Shown here: piece by piece, positions 1-10,000 of the stretch | Layout: each line of letters starts with the position of its first letter | How positions within the stretch are numbered: the stretch's first letter is position 1 | Assembly (NCBI RefSeq): GCF_002993365.1 | Contig: NZ_PVNP01000192.1 | Span: 87,217 to 151,216, forward strand | Origin: Marisediminitalea alba | Lineage (GTDB): Bacteria; Pseudomonadota; Gammaproteobacteria; Enterobacterales; Alteromonadaceae | Length of the DNA stretch: 64,000 bases | Direction of reading: 5' to 3' | Program-made: the position numbers and the translations under genes | The notes under the pieces: model-generated | Told to the model about the DNA's origin: nothing | Database searches by the model: none | The model's input: the letters and a program-made list of their open reading frames with translations, nothing else

Positions 1-1163
1 ACCGGCTGCTCAGGTATCACTTCATCCACGTTGTTGTCGGCAGCCGATTCAGTAACCTCAGGCTCTGGTAATTCAGGTTCCGCCACTAAAAAGGTGAACT
101 CCGGCACATCCAGAATAAAGTCACGGCCATTAACAGTTTTACCATAAGCGGTCATTTTTACTCTGAAAATACCGTAATCATAGGCAATGATAAGGTATTC
201 GCGAACATCACCTCCCAACTCTGTGAGTGAAAAGTTGCGCACGTCGGCGTTGGGATAGCGTACTTTACCGTCTACCAGTAACGTGTTGATGTCCACCAGG
301 TCACGGTCTACATCGATCAGCAATTTGTGATAATCGTTTCCGCCGCCGTCGAGTTCAACGTCTATTTTAACCGGGTTAGGATAAAGCCTGAGTGGCGGAT
401 CGACCTGTTCACGGGTAAACATAGGCGTGGTAACGCGAAAAACCGGTTGCCACTCACCCGCCGGTACATTCAGATTAAATTGCCCGGTAAACACGCCGTC
501 CAGCGGCGCTTCATCCATGCCGCGGCCGTTATCTTCAAACGTCGCGATTTGCTGGTCGTCAGCACCGAAATTATCGTAATTAGGATTATTCGTGCTCACC
601 AGATCAATGGTCAGTTCAACCACATCACGAAACTGGCTGTAATCGATGGGTTTATCACCGTTGGTCAGGTAGGCTGTTTGTTTGAGAATTTCACCGGAAA
701 ATAAAATGGGAGGTAAGGGCTCTGCATGCAAAGCAATGTCAGAGAGCACCATTACGCGGCTACCTTCGATAATTTGCCCTACCGCCTGCCACGGGCCGGG
801 CACCGGATTTTTAATGCTGATCATGTCGTAGGTATCAGAATCGAACCAGAAGATGTCCTCGCCTTCTACCTGCGACTGGAATATCTTGGAGCCATCCGGG
901 CGCACCAGCACCACGGGCGCAGAGCCGTACTCCCGGAAGAACACCATGGTGACTTCCTTAACATTGTGATCGATACGAAAACGGTTTTGCAGCAGCTTAA
1001 TCCCATTTTCATAATCGTTACCAATCAGCGCAATGGGTGATTCACTCTCCGCTTGCCGAGCGGTAGCCTCCGGCGCTGGCTCAGCCCCCTGCTCAGCAGG
1101 CTCCTGAGCACTTACCGTAAAGGCCAGTGCTACACTCAAGATTGTCAGTAATGCTCTGCTCAC
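1..1163 (-). CDS. TIGR03503-like exported protein (3' end outside window)
   Basis: A long open frame runs on the minus strand from a GTG at 1163 to the window edge, so the C-terminus is missing. The start has an AGGG-type ribosome site just upstream and follows the dnaQ stop by 33 bases. The N-terminus is a signal peptide (ALLTILSVALAFTVSAQ), so the product is exported. The visible ~385 residues look like beta-rich extracytoplasmic domains with many acidic and DG turns, ending in a Pro/Glu-rich stretch where the edge cuts. I recognise it as similar to the TIGR03503 family, a gammaproteobacterial family of unknown function. The assignment is from memory of family character and of the neighbourhood next to dnaQ, so the family name is less certain than the reading frame. 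Confidence 0.7.
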   Translation of the reverse strand, partial: MSRALLTILSVALAFTVSAQEPAEQGAEPAPEATARQAESESPIALIGNDYENGIKLLQNRFRIDHNVKEVTMVFFREYGSAPVVLVRPDGSKIFQSQVEGEDIFWFDSDTYDMISIKNPVPGPWQAVGQIIEGSRVMVLSDIALHAEPLPPILFSGEILKQTAYLTNGDKPIDYSQFRDVVELTIDLVSTNNPNYDNFGADDQQIATFEDNGRGMDEAPLDGVFTGQFNLNVPAGEWQPVFRVTTPMFTREQVDPPLRLYPNPVKIDVELDGGGNDYHKLLIDVDRDLVDINTLLVDGKVRYPNADVRNFSLTELGGDVREYLIIAYDYGIFRVKMTAYGKTVNGRDFILDVPEFTFLVAEPELPEPEVTESAADNNVDEVIPEQP

Positions 1164-1196
1164 CCAATTAGCCCTGTGTTGGCAAAATTCACCGGT

Positions 1197-1889
1197 TTAC
1201 TGGCGCCAGATTGGATTTTGTACCAGGTCCAGACGCGCCTCATGCTGTGTTAATTCATCGGCAGTAGCTTGAATAACCTTTAATTTTTTTCCATTACGGG
1301 GAATTCGGCGGATCACCTCAGCACCGCCTGAATTGGCCTGATTGTTACCGCTAAGATTCAGATCGGTCTGTCCACCGGTCATCATCAGGTACACGTCGGC
1401 CAGGATCTCGGCATCCAGTAATGCGCCGTGCAGTTCACGATGGCTGTTGTCGATACCATAACGCTTACACAGCGCATCCAGGTTATTCTTTTGTCCGGGG
1501 TGCATATCACGGGCCAGTACCAGGGTATCCAGCACACCGCAAATTTCTTTGGTTTTTACGCTCGCGGTGGGGCCATGCATGGCAAATTCGTGATCCATAA
1601 AGCCCACGTCGAAGGGCGCGTTATGAATAACTAACTGACCACCACGAATAAACTCTATAAACTCACCGGCTACATCGGCAAATACCGGCTTATCAGCCAG
1701 AAATTCGTTGGTAATACCGTGAACCTCAATGGCTTCCTGTTCAATTTCGCGCTTGGGATTAATATAAACATGAAAATGATTGCCGGTAAGACGGCGATTG
1801 ATCACTTCCACACACCCTATTTCGATGATCCGGTGGCCTTCTTTTGGATTAATACCCGTTGTTTCCGTATCCAGTACTATTTGACGCAT
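1197..1889 (-). CDS. dnaQ: DNA polymerase III epsilon subunit (3'-5' proofreading exonuclease)
   Basis: This is the proofreading exonuclease of the replicative polymerase; it binds the alpha subunit and removes misinserted nucleotides. The 230-residue product has the DEDD exonuclease motifs in order: DTETTG at residues 7-12 (Asp7, Glu9), the ExoII block HNAPFDVGFMDHE, and ExoIII HGALLDAEI with the catalytic His and Asp. A hydrophilic linker and a C-terminal alpha-binding tail (ending DLVQNPIWRQ) follow, as in the E. coli protein of about 243 residues. It is divergent from rnhA, the arrangement found in E. coli, and lies directly upstream of the exported gene on the same strand. Confidence 0.96.
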   Translation of the reverse strand: MRQIVLDTETTGINPKEGHRIIEIGCVEVINRRLTGNHFHVYINPKREIEQEAIEVHGITNEFLADKPVFADVAGEFIEFIRGGQLVIHNAPFDVGFMDHEFAMHGPTASVKTKEICGVLDTLVLARDMHPGQKNNLDALCKRYGIDNSHRELHGALLDAEILADVYLMMTGGQTDLNLSGNNQANSGGAEVIRRIPRNGKKLKVIQATADELTQHEARLDLVQNPIWRQ

Positions 1890-1975
1890 AAACCACTCTT
1901 ATCTTATTGCTGATTGCGGTAGTATACCAAGCCACTGCCAAGTGACCACGCTTGAGGTTAAAAAAAGGAGAATCC

Positions 1976-2440
1976 GTGGCCCAACAATCTGTGCATATTT
2001 ATACCGACGGCTCTTGTTTAGGCAATCCCGGCCCTGGTGGCTATGGTGCAATCTTAATTTATGGCAAGCACCGTAAAGAAATTAGCGAAGGCTTTACGCT
2101 AACCACCAACAACCGTATGGAACTGCTGGCCACCATTGAGGCGCTCAAATTACTGACTAAACCCTGCCAGGTGGAACTCACCACCGATAGTCAGTACGTA
2201 AAGAACGGTATCAATCAGTGGATCCACAACTGGCGGCGCAATGGCTGGCGTACCAAAGACAAGAAGCCGGTAAAAAATGCCGATCTGTGGCAGGCCCTCG
2301 ACGAGGTGATCCAGCAACATGAAGTAAACTGGCACTGGGTAAAAGGTCACAGTGGCCACCCGGAAAATGAACGCTGCGATGATTTAGCCCGTAACGCTGC
2401 CGAATCACCGACCAAAGAAGATACCGGTTATAACCCCTAA
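1976..2440 (+). CDS. rnhA: Ribonuclease HI
   Basis: Cleaves the RNA strand of RNA-DNA hybrids. The GTG at 1976 is chosen because AAGGAG sits five bases upstream (1965-1970); an in-frame TTG at 1952 would place that ribosome site inside the gene. The product of about 154 residues carries the four acidic active-site motifs: [21 protein letters not shown] and NERCDDLA, plus the basic substrate-handle region ([17 protein letters not shown]) typical of bacterial type 1 enzymes. Length matches the E. coli enzyme (155). It shares an 86-base divergent promoter region with dnaQ. Confidence 0.96.
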   Translation: MAQQSVHIYTDGSCLGNPGPGGYGAILIYGKHRKEISEGFTLTTNNRMELLATIEALKLLTKPCQVELTTDSQYVKNGINQWIHNWRRNGWRTKDKKPVKNADLWQALDEVIQQHEVNWHWVKGHSGHPENERCDDLARNAAESPTKEDTGYNP

Positions 2441-2496
2441 TCAATTGGCACGGCATTCAGAAAACGTGACTTTTGGTCATCCTGGTATTTAAGTCT

Positions 2497-2752
2497 AAGA
2501 AAGAAGAACTTGTGCCCTTATTCAGTGTTGTCATTGTCACTGGCAGACATAACAAACTGGAAGAATCATCATGGATGAGGATTCAGTCGATGCGGCACAG
2601 GGATGTGCCGTCATTGACGGTCCAGTTTGTTCTGTCAGTGACGATGACGCTTTTCACTGATAAGGGCTGCGGGGAGTCTAGAGTGGTTCCCGGTCACCGG
2701 GTCGCACAACACCCTTTGGTCGCTGCCGGCGACTCCGGCAACCATCTATAAA
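2497..2752 (+). repeat. Dispersed structured intergenic repeat, copy 1
   Basis: This 256-base stretch fills most of the convergent space between rnhA and the yghU-type gene and recurs at 16281-16531 in the same orientation. The core (2522-2660) is a long imperfect inverted repeat: the left arm starts TCAGTGTTGTCATTGTCACTGG, and the right arm ends GACGATGAC...CACTGA. An apical ~60-base region (2561-2620) is identical in both copies and contains a small hairpin CGGCAC/GTGCCG. A second G/C-rich hairpin region closed by GGAGTC/GACTCC (about 2675-2733) follows, ending in ATCTATAAACA. An ATG-to-TGA frame of 29 codons spans 2571-2660, but the differences between copies do not favour silent changes. 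I cannot name this element. Confidence 0.85.
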
Positions 2753-2838
2753 CAGCCTTATGCACTAACACTATAAAGTAAGCAAAAACCTATATCTGAA
2801 AGAACTATTTAATGAAATAATTCTTACTACCAGGCATC

Positions 2839-3699
2839 TTAAGCAGGCTTATTAGCCAGCACTTTATCAATATCTGCAGCCTCATGGCGCTCCCGAAGTT
2901 GTTCCCACTCCTCGCCAAAGGTGCGATTTACTATCCGGCCTCGCTGCACGGCCTCCCGAGACTGAACCTGTCCCGCCCAGCGCCTTACATGAGTATAAGT
3001 ATGGACCTGCAGAAACTCGGCGGCGTTATACAGATTGCCCAGGGCCAAACAGCCATACCATGGCCAGATAGCCATATCAGCTATAGTGTATTCATCGCCC
3101 GCCATATAGGTATTCTGCGCCAGATGCTTATCCAGCACATCCAACTGGCGTTTCGCTTCCATGGCAAAACGATTAATCGGGTATTCCTGTTTCTCATCGG
3201 CATAAGCATAAAAATGGCCAAAACCGCCACCTAAAAACGGTGCGGAGCCCTGTGCCCAGAACAACCAGTTAAGGGTTTGGGTTCTGGCGAAACCTTTTGC
3301 GGGCAGAAACTGACCAAACTTCTCCGCAAGATAAACCAAAATAGACGCTGATTCGAACACGTTCACGTCTTGATCGCCTGATTTATCAACTAGCGCCGGG
3401 ATTTTAGAATTCGGATTCACCGCCACAAACCCCGATGAGAACTGGTCGGAGTCACCGATGTTAATCAGGAACGCATCATACTCTGCGGCTGAAACACCTG
3501 CGGCAAGCAACTCTTCCAGCATAATGGTGACCTTCTGACCATTTGGCGTACCCAGCGAATAAAGCTGCAGTGGATGCTCGCCTACCGGCAGTTCTCGCTC
3601 AAAACGGGCACCGGATTCCGGGCTGTTGATGTTCGCCCACTTATTGCCACCGGCAGTGTCATTTACCCAGACCTTAGGCGGGACATATTGTTCACTCAT
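2839..3699 (-). CDS. yghU: YghU-type glutathione S-transferase / disulfide-bond oxidoreductase
   Basis: A cytosolic glutathione transferase of the nu-class/Ure2-like group, which in E. coli reduces disulfides and organic peroxides using glutathione. The 286 residues match the E. coli YghU length (288). After an N-terminal extension typical of the family (VPPKVWVNDTAGGNKWANIN) comes the thioredoxin-fold domain with LYSLGTPNGQKVTIMLEE, the glutathione-binding NPNSKIPALVD, and ESASILVYLAEKFG. The all-helical C-terminal domain includes NWLFWAQGSAPFLGGGFGHF and YTIADMAIWPW. It appears to be transcribed alone. Confidence 0.9.
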   Translation of the reverse strand: MSEQYVPPKVWVNDTAGGNKWANINSPESGARFERELPVGEHPLQLYSLGTPNGQKVTIMLEELLAAGVSAAEYDAFLINIGDSDQFSSGFVAVNPNSKIPALVDKSGDQDVNVFESASILVYLAEKFGQFLPAKGFARTQTLNWLFWAQGSAPFLGGGFGHFYAYADEKQEYPINRFAMEAKRQLDVLDKHLAQNTYMAGDEYTIADMAIWPWYGCLALGNLYNAAEFLQVHTYTHVRRWAGQVQSREAVQRGRIVNRTFGEEWEQLRERHEAADIDKVLANKPA

Positions 3700-3767
3700 A
3701 ACGTCTCCTGAAAATTTACATTAAATTCGAAGTAGCGACGCCCTGACTAACCAGGGCCAGCGCTAAA

Positions 3768-4757
3768 TTACCAGCTGATGACAACCTTACCGCTGGTATT
3801 GTTGTTCAGCACCTGCTGATGGGCTTGTTCGACTTCATTCACTGTATAGACCGTATCAACCGGTACTTTTAATTCACCATTGCTAAACGCGGGTAAACAA
3901 TCCTGGCGAAAGGCCTCTACCAGCCGGGCTTTATAGTCATTGTCGCGATTACGCAGTGTGGTGCCGCGCACACTGGCTCGTTTACCCAGTAACAGCGCCA
4001 TATCAAGTTTGTCGGCAAAGCGTCCGGCCATCATGGCCAAGTACACTACCGAGCCGTCGGTGGCGAGCACTTTAAGATTACGGTTCAGGTAATCGCCAGC
4101 CACCATGTCCAGCACCATATTAACCCCCTCAGGCCAGTGCGATTTGAGCTCAGCCACAAAATCCTGCTGCTTATAGTTCACCAGCAATTCGGCCCCGGCC
4201 GCTTCACAAACGGCCAGTTTTTGTGCGGATGAGGCGGTGGTCGCGGTGCTGATGCCCCATAACTTGCACAGTTGCAGAGCAGCAAGACCTACCCCGCTGG
4301 CGCCCGCATGTATCAGGGCTTTCTGGCCATTGTCCAACTGTCCAACCCAGCGCAGGGCCTGGTAAGCGGTTAAGAACACTTCGCTTAAACCGGCCGCTTC
4401 GGCATCGGATAGCGCTTCTGGAACGGCCATCAGGTGACTGGCCTCAATAGCCACATACTCGGCGTAACCGCCACCTGAAACAATGGCACAGACCCGCTGC
4501 CCGGGCTGCCAGTCGGTCACCGCCTCGCCAACCGACTCAATAACCCCACTTACTTCCAGCCCTAAAATCGGGCTCTCGCCTTTGGGCGGCGGATAATGCC
4601 CTGCGCGTTGGAGTAAATCGGCGCGATTAACCGCAAACGCGGCGACTTTAACCAGCACCTGAGTCGTTGTAGGAACAGGTAACTCGATGGTTTGCAGTGA
4701 CAAACCCGACTCCATGTTACCTTCGGTATGTTGAATAAATTGCATGAAAACACTCAT
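3768..4757 (-). CDS. NAD(P)H quinone oxidoreductase, PIG3/zinc-independent MDR family
   Basis: A medium-chain dehydrogenase/reductase without zinc ligands, of the PIG3/quinone oxidoreductase group, which uses NADPH to reduce quinones or other electrophiles. The 329 residues show the GroES-like N-terminal domain (VNRADLLQRAGHYPPPKGES, LGLEVSGVI), the Rossmann nucleotide-binding motif HAGASGVGLAALQLC, and the family C-terminal KVVISW. Its ATG overlaps the TGA of the upstream acetyltransferase by four bases (ATGA), so the two are translationally coupled. The physiological substrate cannot be read from sequence. Confidence 0.87.
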   Translation of the reverse strand: MSVFMQFIQHTEGNMESGLSLQTIELPVPTTTQVLVKVAAFAVNRADLLQRAGHYPPPKGESPILGLEVSGVIESVGEAVTDWQPGQRVCAIVSGGGYAEYVAIEASHLMAVPEALSDAEAAGLSEVFLTAYQALRWVGQLDNGQKALIHAGASGVGLAALQLCKLWGISTATTASSAQKLAVCEAAGAELLVNYKQQDFVAELKSHWPEGVNMVLDMVAGDYLNRNLKVLATDGSVVYLAMMAGRFADKLDMALLLGKRASVRGTTLRNRDNDYKARLVEAFRQDCLPAFSNGELKVPVDTVYTVNEVEQAHQQVLNNNTSGKVVISW

Positions 4758-5185
4758 TGTTGATAAATATCCGGCTGCCAGATTTGCATTAACGGACTGG
4801 CGTCTTCCACCGGTGAAAAACCGTATTTTGTGTATAAACCATGGGCGTCTTTGGTGGCCAGCATAAAGCGTCTGAGCCCTTGTAAATCAGGATGGGCAAC
4901 TACCGCTTCGAGTATTTCACGGCTTACGCCGCGACCGCGCCATTCAGGCAACACAAACACATCAGACAGATAACCAAAAGTGGCTTTGTCGGTGACCATT
5001 CGGGCAAACCCGATAGTATTTTGCTGCGCATCAAGCGCCGCAAAACACAGCGAATTTTGCAGTGCTTTTTGTAAAGTAGACACGGGGATGTTTCTCGCCC
5101 AGTAACTGTTACGGATAAACTCATGAATGGTTTGAAAATCCATTTCATGCAAATGATTGGTGATAACAACGGCAGAAGCAGACAT
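4754..5185 (-). CDS. GNAT-family N-acetyltransferase
   Basis: A small acetyl-CoA-dependent acetyltransferase. The ATG at 5185 (MSASAVVITNHLHEMDF) is preferred because AGGA lies about seven bases before it; an open frame extends to an ATG at 5230 that runs closer to the rlmI promoter. The conserved acetyl-CoA-binding segment is visible as DVFVLPEWRGRGVSREILEAVV, preceded by the beta-bulge strand ATFGYLS and followed by RRFMLATKDAHGLYTKYGF. It is coupled to the quinone reductase gene by a four-base overlap. The substrate is unknown. Confidence 0.8.
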   Translation of the reverse strand: MSASAVVITNHLHEMDFQTIHEFIRNSYWARNIPVSTLQKALQNSLCFAALDAQQNTIGFARMVTDKATFGYLSDVFVLPEWRGRGVSREILEAVVAHPDLQGLRRFMLATKDAHGLYTKYGFSPVEDASPLMQIWQPDIYQQ

Positions 5186-5277
5186 AGCCAGTCCTGTGGC
5201 AAATAAACCGGGCCGTGCAGTGAACGGCAATAACCAGTATACTGCGCGCCGGTCGAACTTAAGAAGAATGTCAGAGT

Positions 5278-6465
5278 ATGCCTGCTACCGTTATATTACA
5301 AGAAGGTCGCGAGAAATCGCTTAAACGTCATCACCCCTGGGTATTCGATGGTGCAGTGGCAACTGTAAAAGGTCGCTGCCGCAGTGGTGATACGGTGGAC
5401 GTAGTGGCCGCTGACGGCTCATGGTTAGGCCGTGGTGCTTATTCTCCATCTTCACAAATACGCGTGCGTATCTGGACATTCAATCAGCAGGAAGTCATCG
5501 ATAACGCGTTTTTTCTGCGCCGTATCGAACAGGCCTGGCAGCTCCGCCAGCGCCTGATGCAGCAGGCAAATACCAATGCCTGTCGGCTGATTGCTGCCGA
5601 GTCCGATGGGTTACCGGGCGTAACTATAGATTTGTATAACAACCTGGCAGTGCTGCAATTGCTTAGTGCTGGTGCCGATAAACATCGCAGTAAGATTGTC
5701 TGGGCGCTACAAAAGTTACTGCCTGACGTGGCTATTATGGAGCGCAGTGATGTGGATGTCAGAACGAAAGAAGGACTCGAGCCGCTGATCCAGCCCCTGC
5801 ATGGCGACATCCCTGAAGAAGTAGAAATCGTTGAACACGGCGTAAAAATTCTGGTTAACCCGCATACCGGTCATAAAACCGGCTTTTATCTCGACCAGCG
5901 CGAAAACCGTTTAGCCGCCAGCCGCTACGCGGAGCAGGCCAGCGTGCTGAATTGTTTTAGTTATACCGGCACCTTTGCCTGTTACGCCCTGAATGGCGGT
6001 GCTTCCCACGTGACTAACGTTGACGTCTCACAACCGGCACTGGATATGGCCAGCCGCCATATCGAGCTAAACGGTTTTCCCCCCGAGCAGTGTAGCCAGG
6101 TAAAAGGCGATGTCTTTGAGGTGTTGCGCAATTACCATAGCCAGCAACAGCAATTCGATATGGTGATCCTCGACCCACCCAAGTTTGTCGACAGCAAAGC
6201 GTCACTTAAGCGGGCCTGCCGCGGCTACAAAGATATCAACATGTACGGCATTCACGCGGTTAAACCCGGCGGTATTTTGCTGACGTTCAGCTGTTCGGGT
6301 TTGATGGAGCAGTCGCTGTTTCAGAAAATTGTCGCAGATGCGGCGCTGGATGCTGGCAGGCGGGTGCAAATTCTTGAGCATTTGTCGCAGGCGCCTGATC
6401 ATCCGGTGGGTCTGAATTATCCGGAAGGCTATTATCTGAAAGGGTTAGTTTGTGTGGTTTTATAG
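5278..6465 (+). CDS. rlmI: 23S rRNA (cytosine(1962)-C(5))-methyltransferase RlmI
   Basis: A SAM-dependent methyltransferase that modifies C1962 of 23S rRNA. The 395-residue length matches E. coli RlmI (396). The N-terminal PUA domain starts EGREKSLKRHHPWVFDGAV. It is followed by an RSDVDVRTKEGL region, the linker PHTGHKTGFYLDQRENR, the SAM-binding motif LNCFSYTGTFACYALNGGA, the catalytic-loop DPPKF and the TFSCSG motif that supplies the nucleophilic cysteine. It is divergent from the GNAT/quinone reductase pair. Confidence 0.92.
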   Translation: MPATVILQEGREKSLKRHHPWVFDGAVATVKGRCRSGDTVDVVAADGSWLGRGAYSPSSQIRVRIWTFNQQEVIDNAFFLRRIEQAWQLRQRLMQQANTNACRLIAAESDGLPGVTIDLYNNLAVLQLLSAGADKHRSKIVWALQKLLPDVAIMERSDVDVRTKEGLEPLIQPLHGDIPEEVEIVEHGVKILVNPHTGHKTGFYLDQRENRLAASRYAEQASVLNCFSYTGTFACYALNGGASHVTNVDVSQPALDMASRHIELNGFPPEQCSQVKGDVFEVLRNYHSQQQQFDMVILDPPKFVDSKASLKRACRGYKDINMYGIHAVKPGGILLTFSCSGLMEQSLFQKIVADAALDAGRRVQILEHLSQAPDHPVGLNYPEGYYLKGLVCVVL

Positions 6466-6539
6466 CAGGTAAGTAATAAAAGAAACGTACGAATCCAGCG
6501 CTGCCCGCCAAAGGTAGCGCTTAACCAGATCACCGTATC

Positions 6540-6842
6540 TTATTTCATCTCAGAAATTTCAACACCCACAATACAACTGCTATCAGACTCTGGTACGCAA
6601 CGCACCACTTTAGCCACTGCTGATAACGACGGTATCTGCGAACTGGTTGAATCGATGCTAACGCTCACCTGGGTGCCGACTTCAATTGATGGCTCATCAA
6701 CTTCCAACGACATACCGGTTGCACTGATATCCTTGCACACCGCCTGGAGCGTCCGGCTCGACTCATCATCGATTATTTGTAACTGACACGGAGAGTTAAC
6801 CATCATCCTGAAAAAGTTGCGTTTATCATCGTATCCTAACAT
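6540..6842 (-). CDS. PilZ-domain protein (putative cyclic-di-GMP receptor)
   Basis: A stand-alone 100-residue PilZ protein. The two c-di-GMP-binding motifs are visible: RxxxR as R8-N-F-F-R12, and the D/N-x-S-x-x-G motif as D38-I-S40-A-T-G43. It ends with the barrel strand CIVGVEISEM. Such single-domain proteins bind c-di-GMP and act on motility, polysaccharide or secretion partners, which cannot be identified here. It lies alone between convergent rlmI and upstream hrpA, with about 160 bases before it. Confidence 0.83.
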   Translation of the reverse strand: MLGYDDKRNFFRMMVNSPCQLQIIDDESSRTLQAVCKDISATGMSLEVDEPSIEVGTQVSVSIDSTSSQIPSLSAVAKVVRCVPESDSSCIVGVEISEMK

Positions 6843-7003
6843 TTACTTACTTCTCCTCTCACCTCAACTGCAAATGGAAAGGCAATACTGCCCTGCTACT
6901 AACAAGTTTATAGGGTGACATTCGTGAGTTGTCAATGTAATTTCAGACCAGCTCCGAGGGTTAAGTTTAAAATAACGTTATTTGTTGGTTTTAAGTCCAG
7001 GGG

Positions 7004-10000
7004 CTAATAAGCCTCAAGGACGCTTAACACCCGTTTAGCTGAGATTGGATAAGCCGTCCCCAGTTGCTGAGCAAACAGAGATACCCGAAGCTCCTCAATC
7101 ATCCAACGCACTTCTGCCAGTTCGGCAGGTACTTTATCGGCATGGTATTTGTTGAGTACTGCCGCATAGGCCTGTTCGACTTTATCCAGCGTAATTTGTT
7201 GTAAGCGGTCACGATTCGGATCGACCGGCAGTTTTTCCAGCCTGCGCGCCAATGCCTTAATATAGCGGTTCCAATCGGCCAGTCGGGCAAAGCCCACCTC
7301 CGCCACAAAGCCCGGATACACCAGCGTCCCCAGATGTTGTTTGACATGGTTAAGGCCAGCCACCATATCCAGTGACACCTTCCCTTTCATTTTCTTCTGA
7401 CACTGATGGGCCAGTGTAAGACCGGTTTCTACCTGCTGGGCAATGGCCAGCACCGACTCATTGATGTTGGCGCGCACATGCTCCAGGCACCGGTCGAAGC
7501 TTTCTTTATCACGAATGACCAGCTCGTGCTTAGCCTGAAATTCATGGCTGAGCGCGTCGATGCCAGCCAGAATGCAATCGTCAATAAGCGCTTTAATCTG
7601 ACCAAAGGGGTTAAAATAAAGCCCCAGTTTAGCTTTATTTGGCAGCTTCTGCTCGAGGTAGTTCACCGGCGACGGCATACCCAGCATCAGTAAACGATTA
7701 AGCCCCTGTTGATGCAATACAGTAGCCTTGTCCTGCTCGGCAATCAGTTCAATGTCTACCCGCCCATTATGATTAACCAGCGCGGGATAAGCCTGTACCT
7801 CAAAACCGCCGTGCTTCTGGGTAAAGCTGGCTGGCAGTGTATCGAAATCCCAGGTGGTGATATCCTTTCGCTCAAGTTCCGGTGTGGCAGCCTGCTCAAA
7901 GGTCTCTTTTACCCGCCCCTGCAGGCGGTCCTTTAAGGCTTGCAAATCATCGCCGCGGCCAAGTACGTTGTTCTCAGCATCCACCACAGCAAAATGCATT
8001 ATCACGTGTTTGTCCAGTTGCTCAGGGTGCCAGTCCTCTGGCGCTACCCTCACCCCGGTCATTCTCAGTAACTTAGTGGTCAGTGCATCGAGAAGCTTAA
8101 TCGGCTTGCCGGACTTTTCTTCCTGCATGCGCATATCTGCCAGTGCCGCCTGCGCGTAATTCGGCGCGGGCACAAAGTTACGCCGCAGGCGTTTGGGCAG
8201 ACTTTTTATTAATTGGACTACCCGCTCTTCGCGCAGGCCCGGAACCTGCCAGTCAAAGCCGTCTTCCACCACCTGATTAAGCAAGGGTAAAGGGATGCTT
8301 ACCGTCACGCCATCGTCGTCGGCGTTAGGCTCAAAATGATAGCTCAGCGGCAGGGTGATATTGCCCTGCTGCCAAACGTCTGGAAACGCATTAGCCGCCG
8401 ATGTGCCGGGTTGCTCACGAAACACATCCTGCTCGGTCAGGCGCAAAAAGTCGGTAGAGGACTGCCCTTTTAACCACTTTTTAAAGGCGGCGTCGTTATT
8501 CACTTCAAGGGGCAGTTTATCGGCGTAAAAGTCCACCAGGATTTGTTCGTCGACCATAAGATCCCGACGCCGGGTTTTCTGCTCCCAGCCATCGGCCAGT
8601 TCAAGCAACGCCTGATTATCTTCTAAAAAGGCATACCGCAGCTTGGTTTCGCCATTAACCAGCGCCTCACGGATAAAGAGCTGATGACAGGTGGCCGGAT
8701 CTATCTGGCTGTAAGTCACATATCGCTGCGCCACGACTGGCAGGCCGAATAAGGTTACCCGCTCACTGGCCGTCACTGCGCCGCGTTTTTTCGACCAGTG
8801 CGGTTCAGCGTAGTTGCGTTTAACCAGGTGCTCGCCCAGCGATTCCAGCCATTGCGGTTCAATTTTGGCTACCATGCGGCCAAATAGTTTGGAGGTTTCT
8901 ACCAGCTCGGCTGCCACAATCCATTTGGGATTGGCTTTGGCCAGTCCTGAGCCGGGAAAGATCATAAATTTGGTGTTGCGCGCACCCAGGTATTCGCGGT
9001 CTTTATCTTTCATGCCCACATGGGATAACAAACCGCTACACAAAGCCTGATGGATGGCCTGGTAATCAGCAGCCTGACTGGTAATGCGTAAATCGATTTC
9101 TGCCACAGACTTACGTAACTGGCTAACGATGTCCTGCCACTCGCGCATGCGCAGGTAGTTGATAAAATGGCCATGGCACCATTTACGCAACTGGCTGTTC
9201 GATAGCGCTTTTTGTTGCTCCCTAAAGGCCAACCATAAATTCCACAGGGCAATAAAATCAGAGTCTTTATCGGCAAATTCACTGTGCGCCTCATCGGCCT
9301 GTGCCCGTTTATCCTGCGGACGCTCACGGGGATCCTGAATGGATAACCCGGCCGCAATCACCATTACTTCCATCAGCGCGTTAAACTCACCTGCTGCCAC
9401 CACCATTCGGGCATAACGCGGGTCCACCGGTAAGCGGGATATCTGCCGGCCCAGTTTGGTTAACGTAACCCGACCTTTTTTACGGGAAATGGCTTCAATT
9501 TCTTCCAGTAAACGAAACCCATCGTTAATCTGACGACTGTCCGGCGGCTGCACAAAATCAAACTGGTTAATGTCACCTAAGCCCAGGCTGGCCATTTGCA
9601 GAATAACCGAGGCCAGATTAGTACGCAGAATTTCAGGGTCTGTAAATGCCGGCCGGCTGTCATAATCCTGTTCAGAGTAAAGACGAATACAGATACCTTC
9701 TGAGACCCGGCCGCATCGACCGGCACGCTGATTGGCTGAGGCCTGGGATATCGGCTCAATAGGCAGGCGCTGTACTTTACTGCGCGCGCTGTAGCGGGAA
9801 ATACGTGCCGTACCCGGGTCGATAACATACTTAATGCCGGGGACGGTTAGTGAGGTTTCCGCAACGTTGGTCGACAATACGATGCGTCGACCGCTGTGCG
9901 ACTGAAAGATCCGCTGTTGCTCAGAAGCCGACAATCTTGCATACAGCGGAATGATTTCAGTATGCCGATACTGACGGCGACTCAATGCATCCTGGGTATC

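Noticed and set aside
2473..2751. A 92-codon plus-strand frame over repeat copy 1
   Set aside because: It runs through both hairpins, is not kept in copy 2 and has no ribosome site; structure explains the conservation better.
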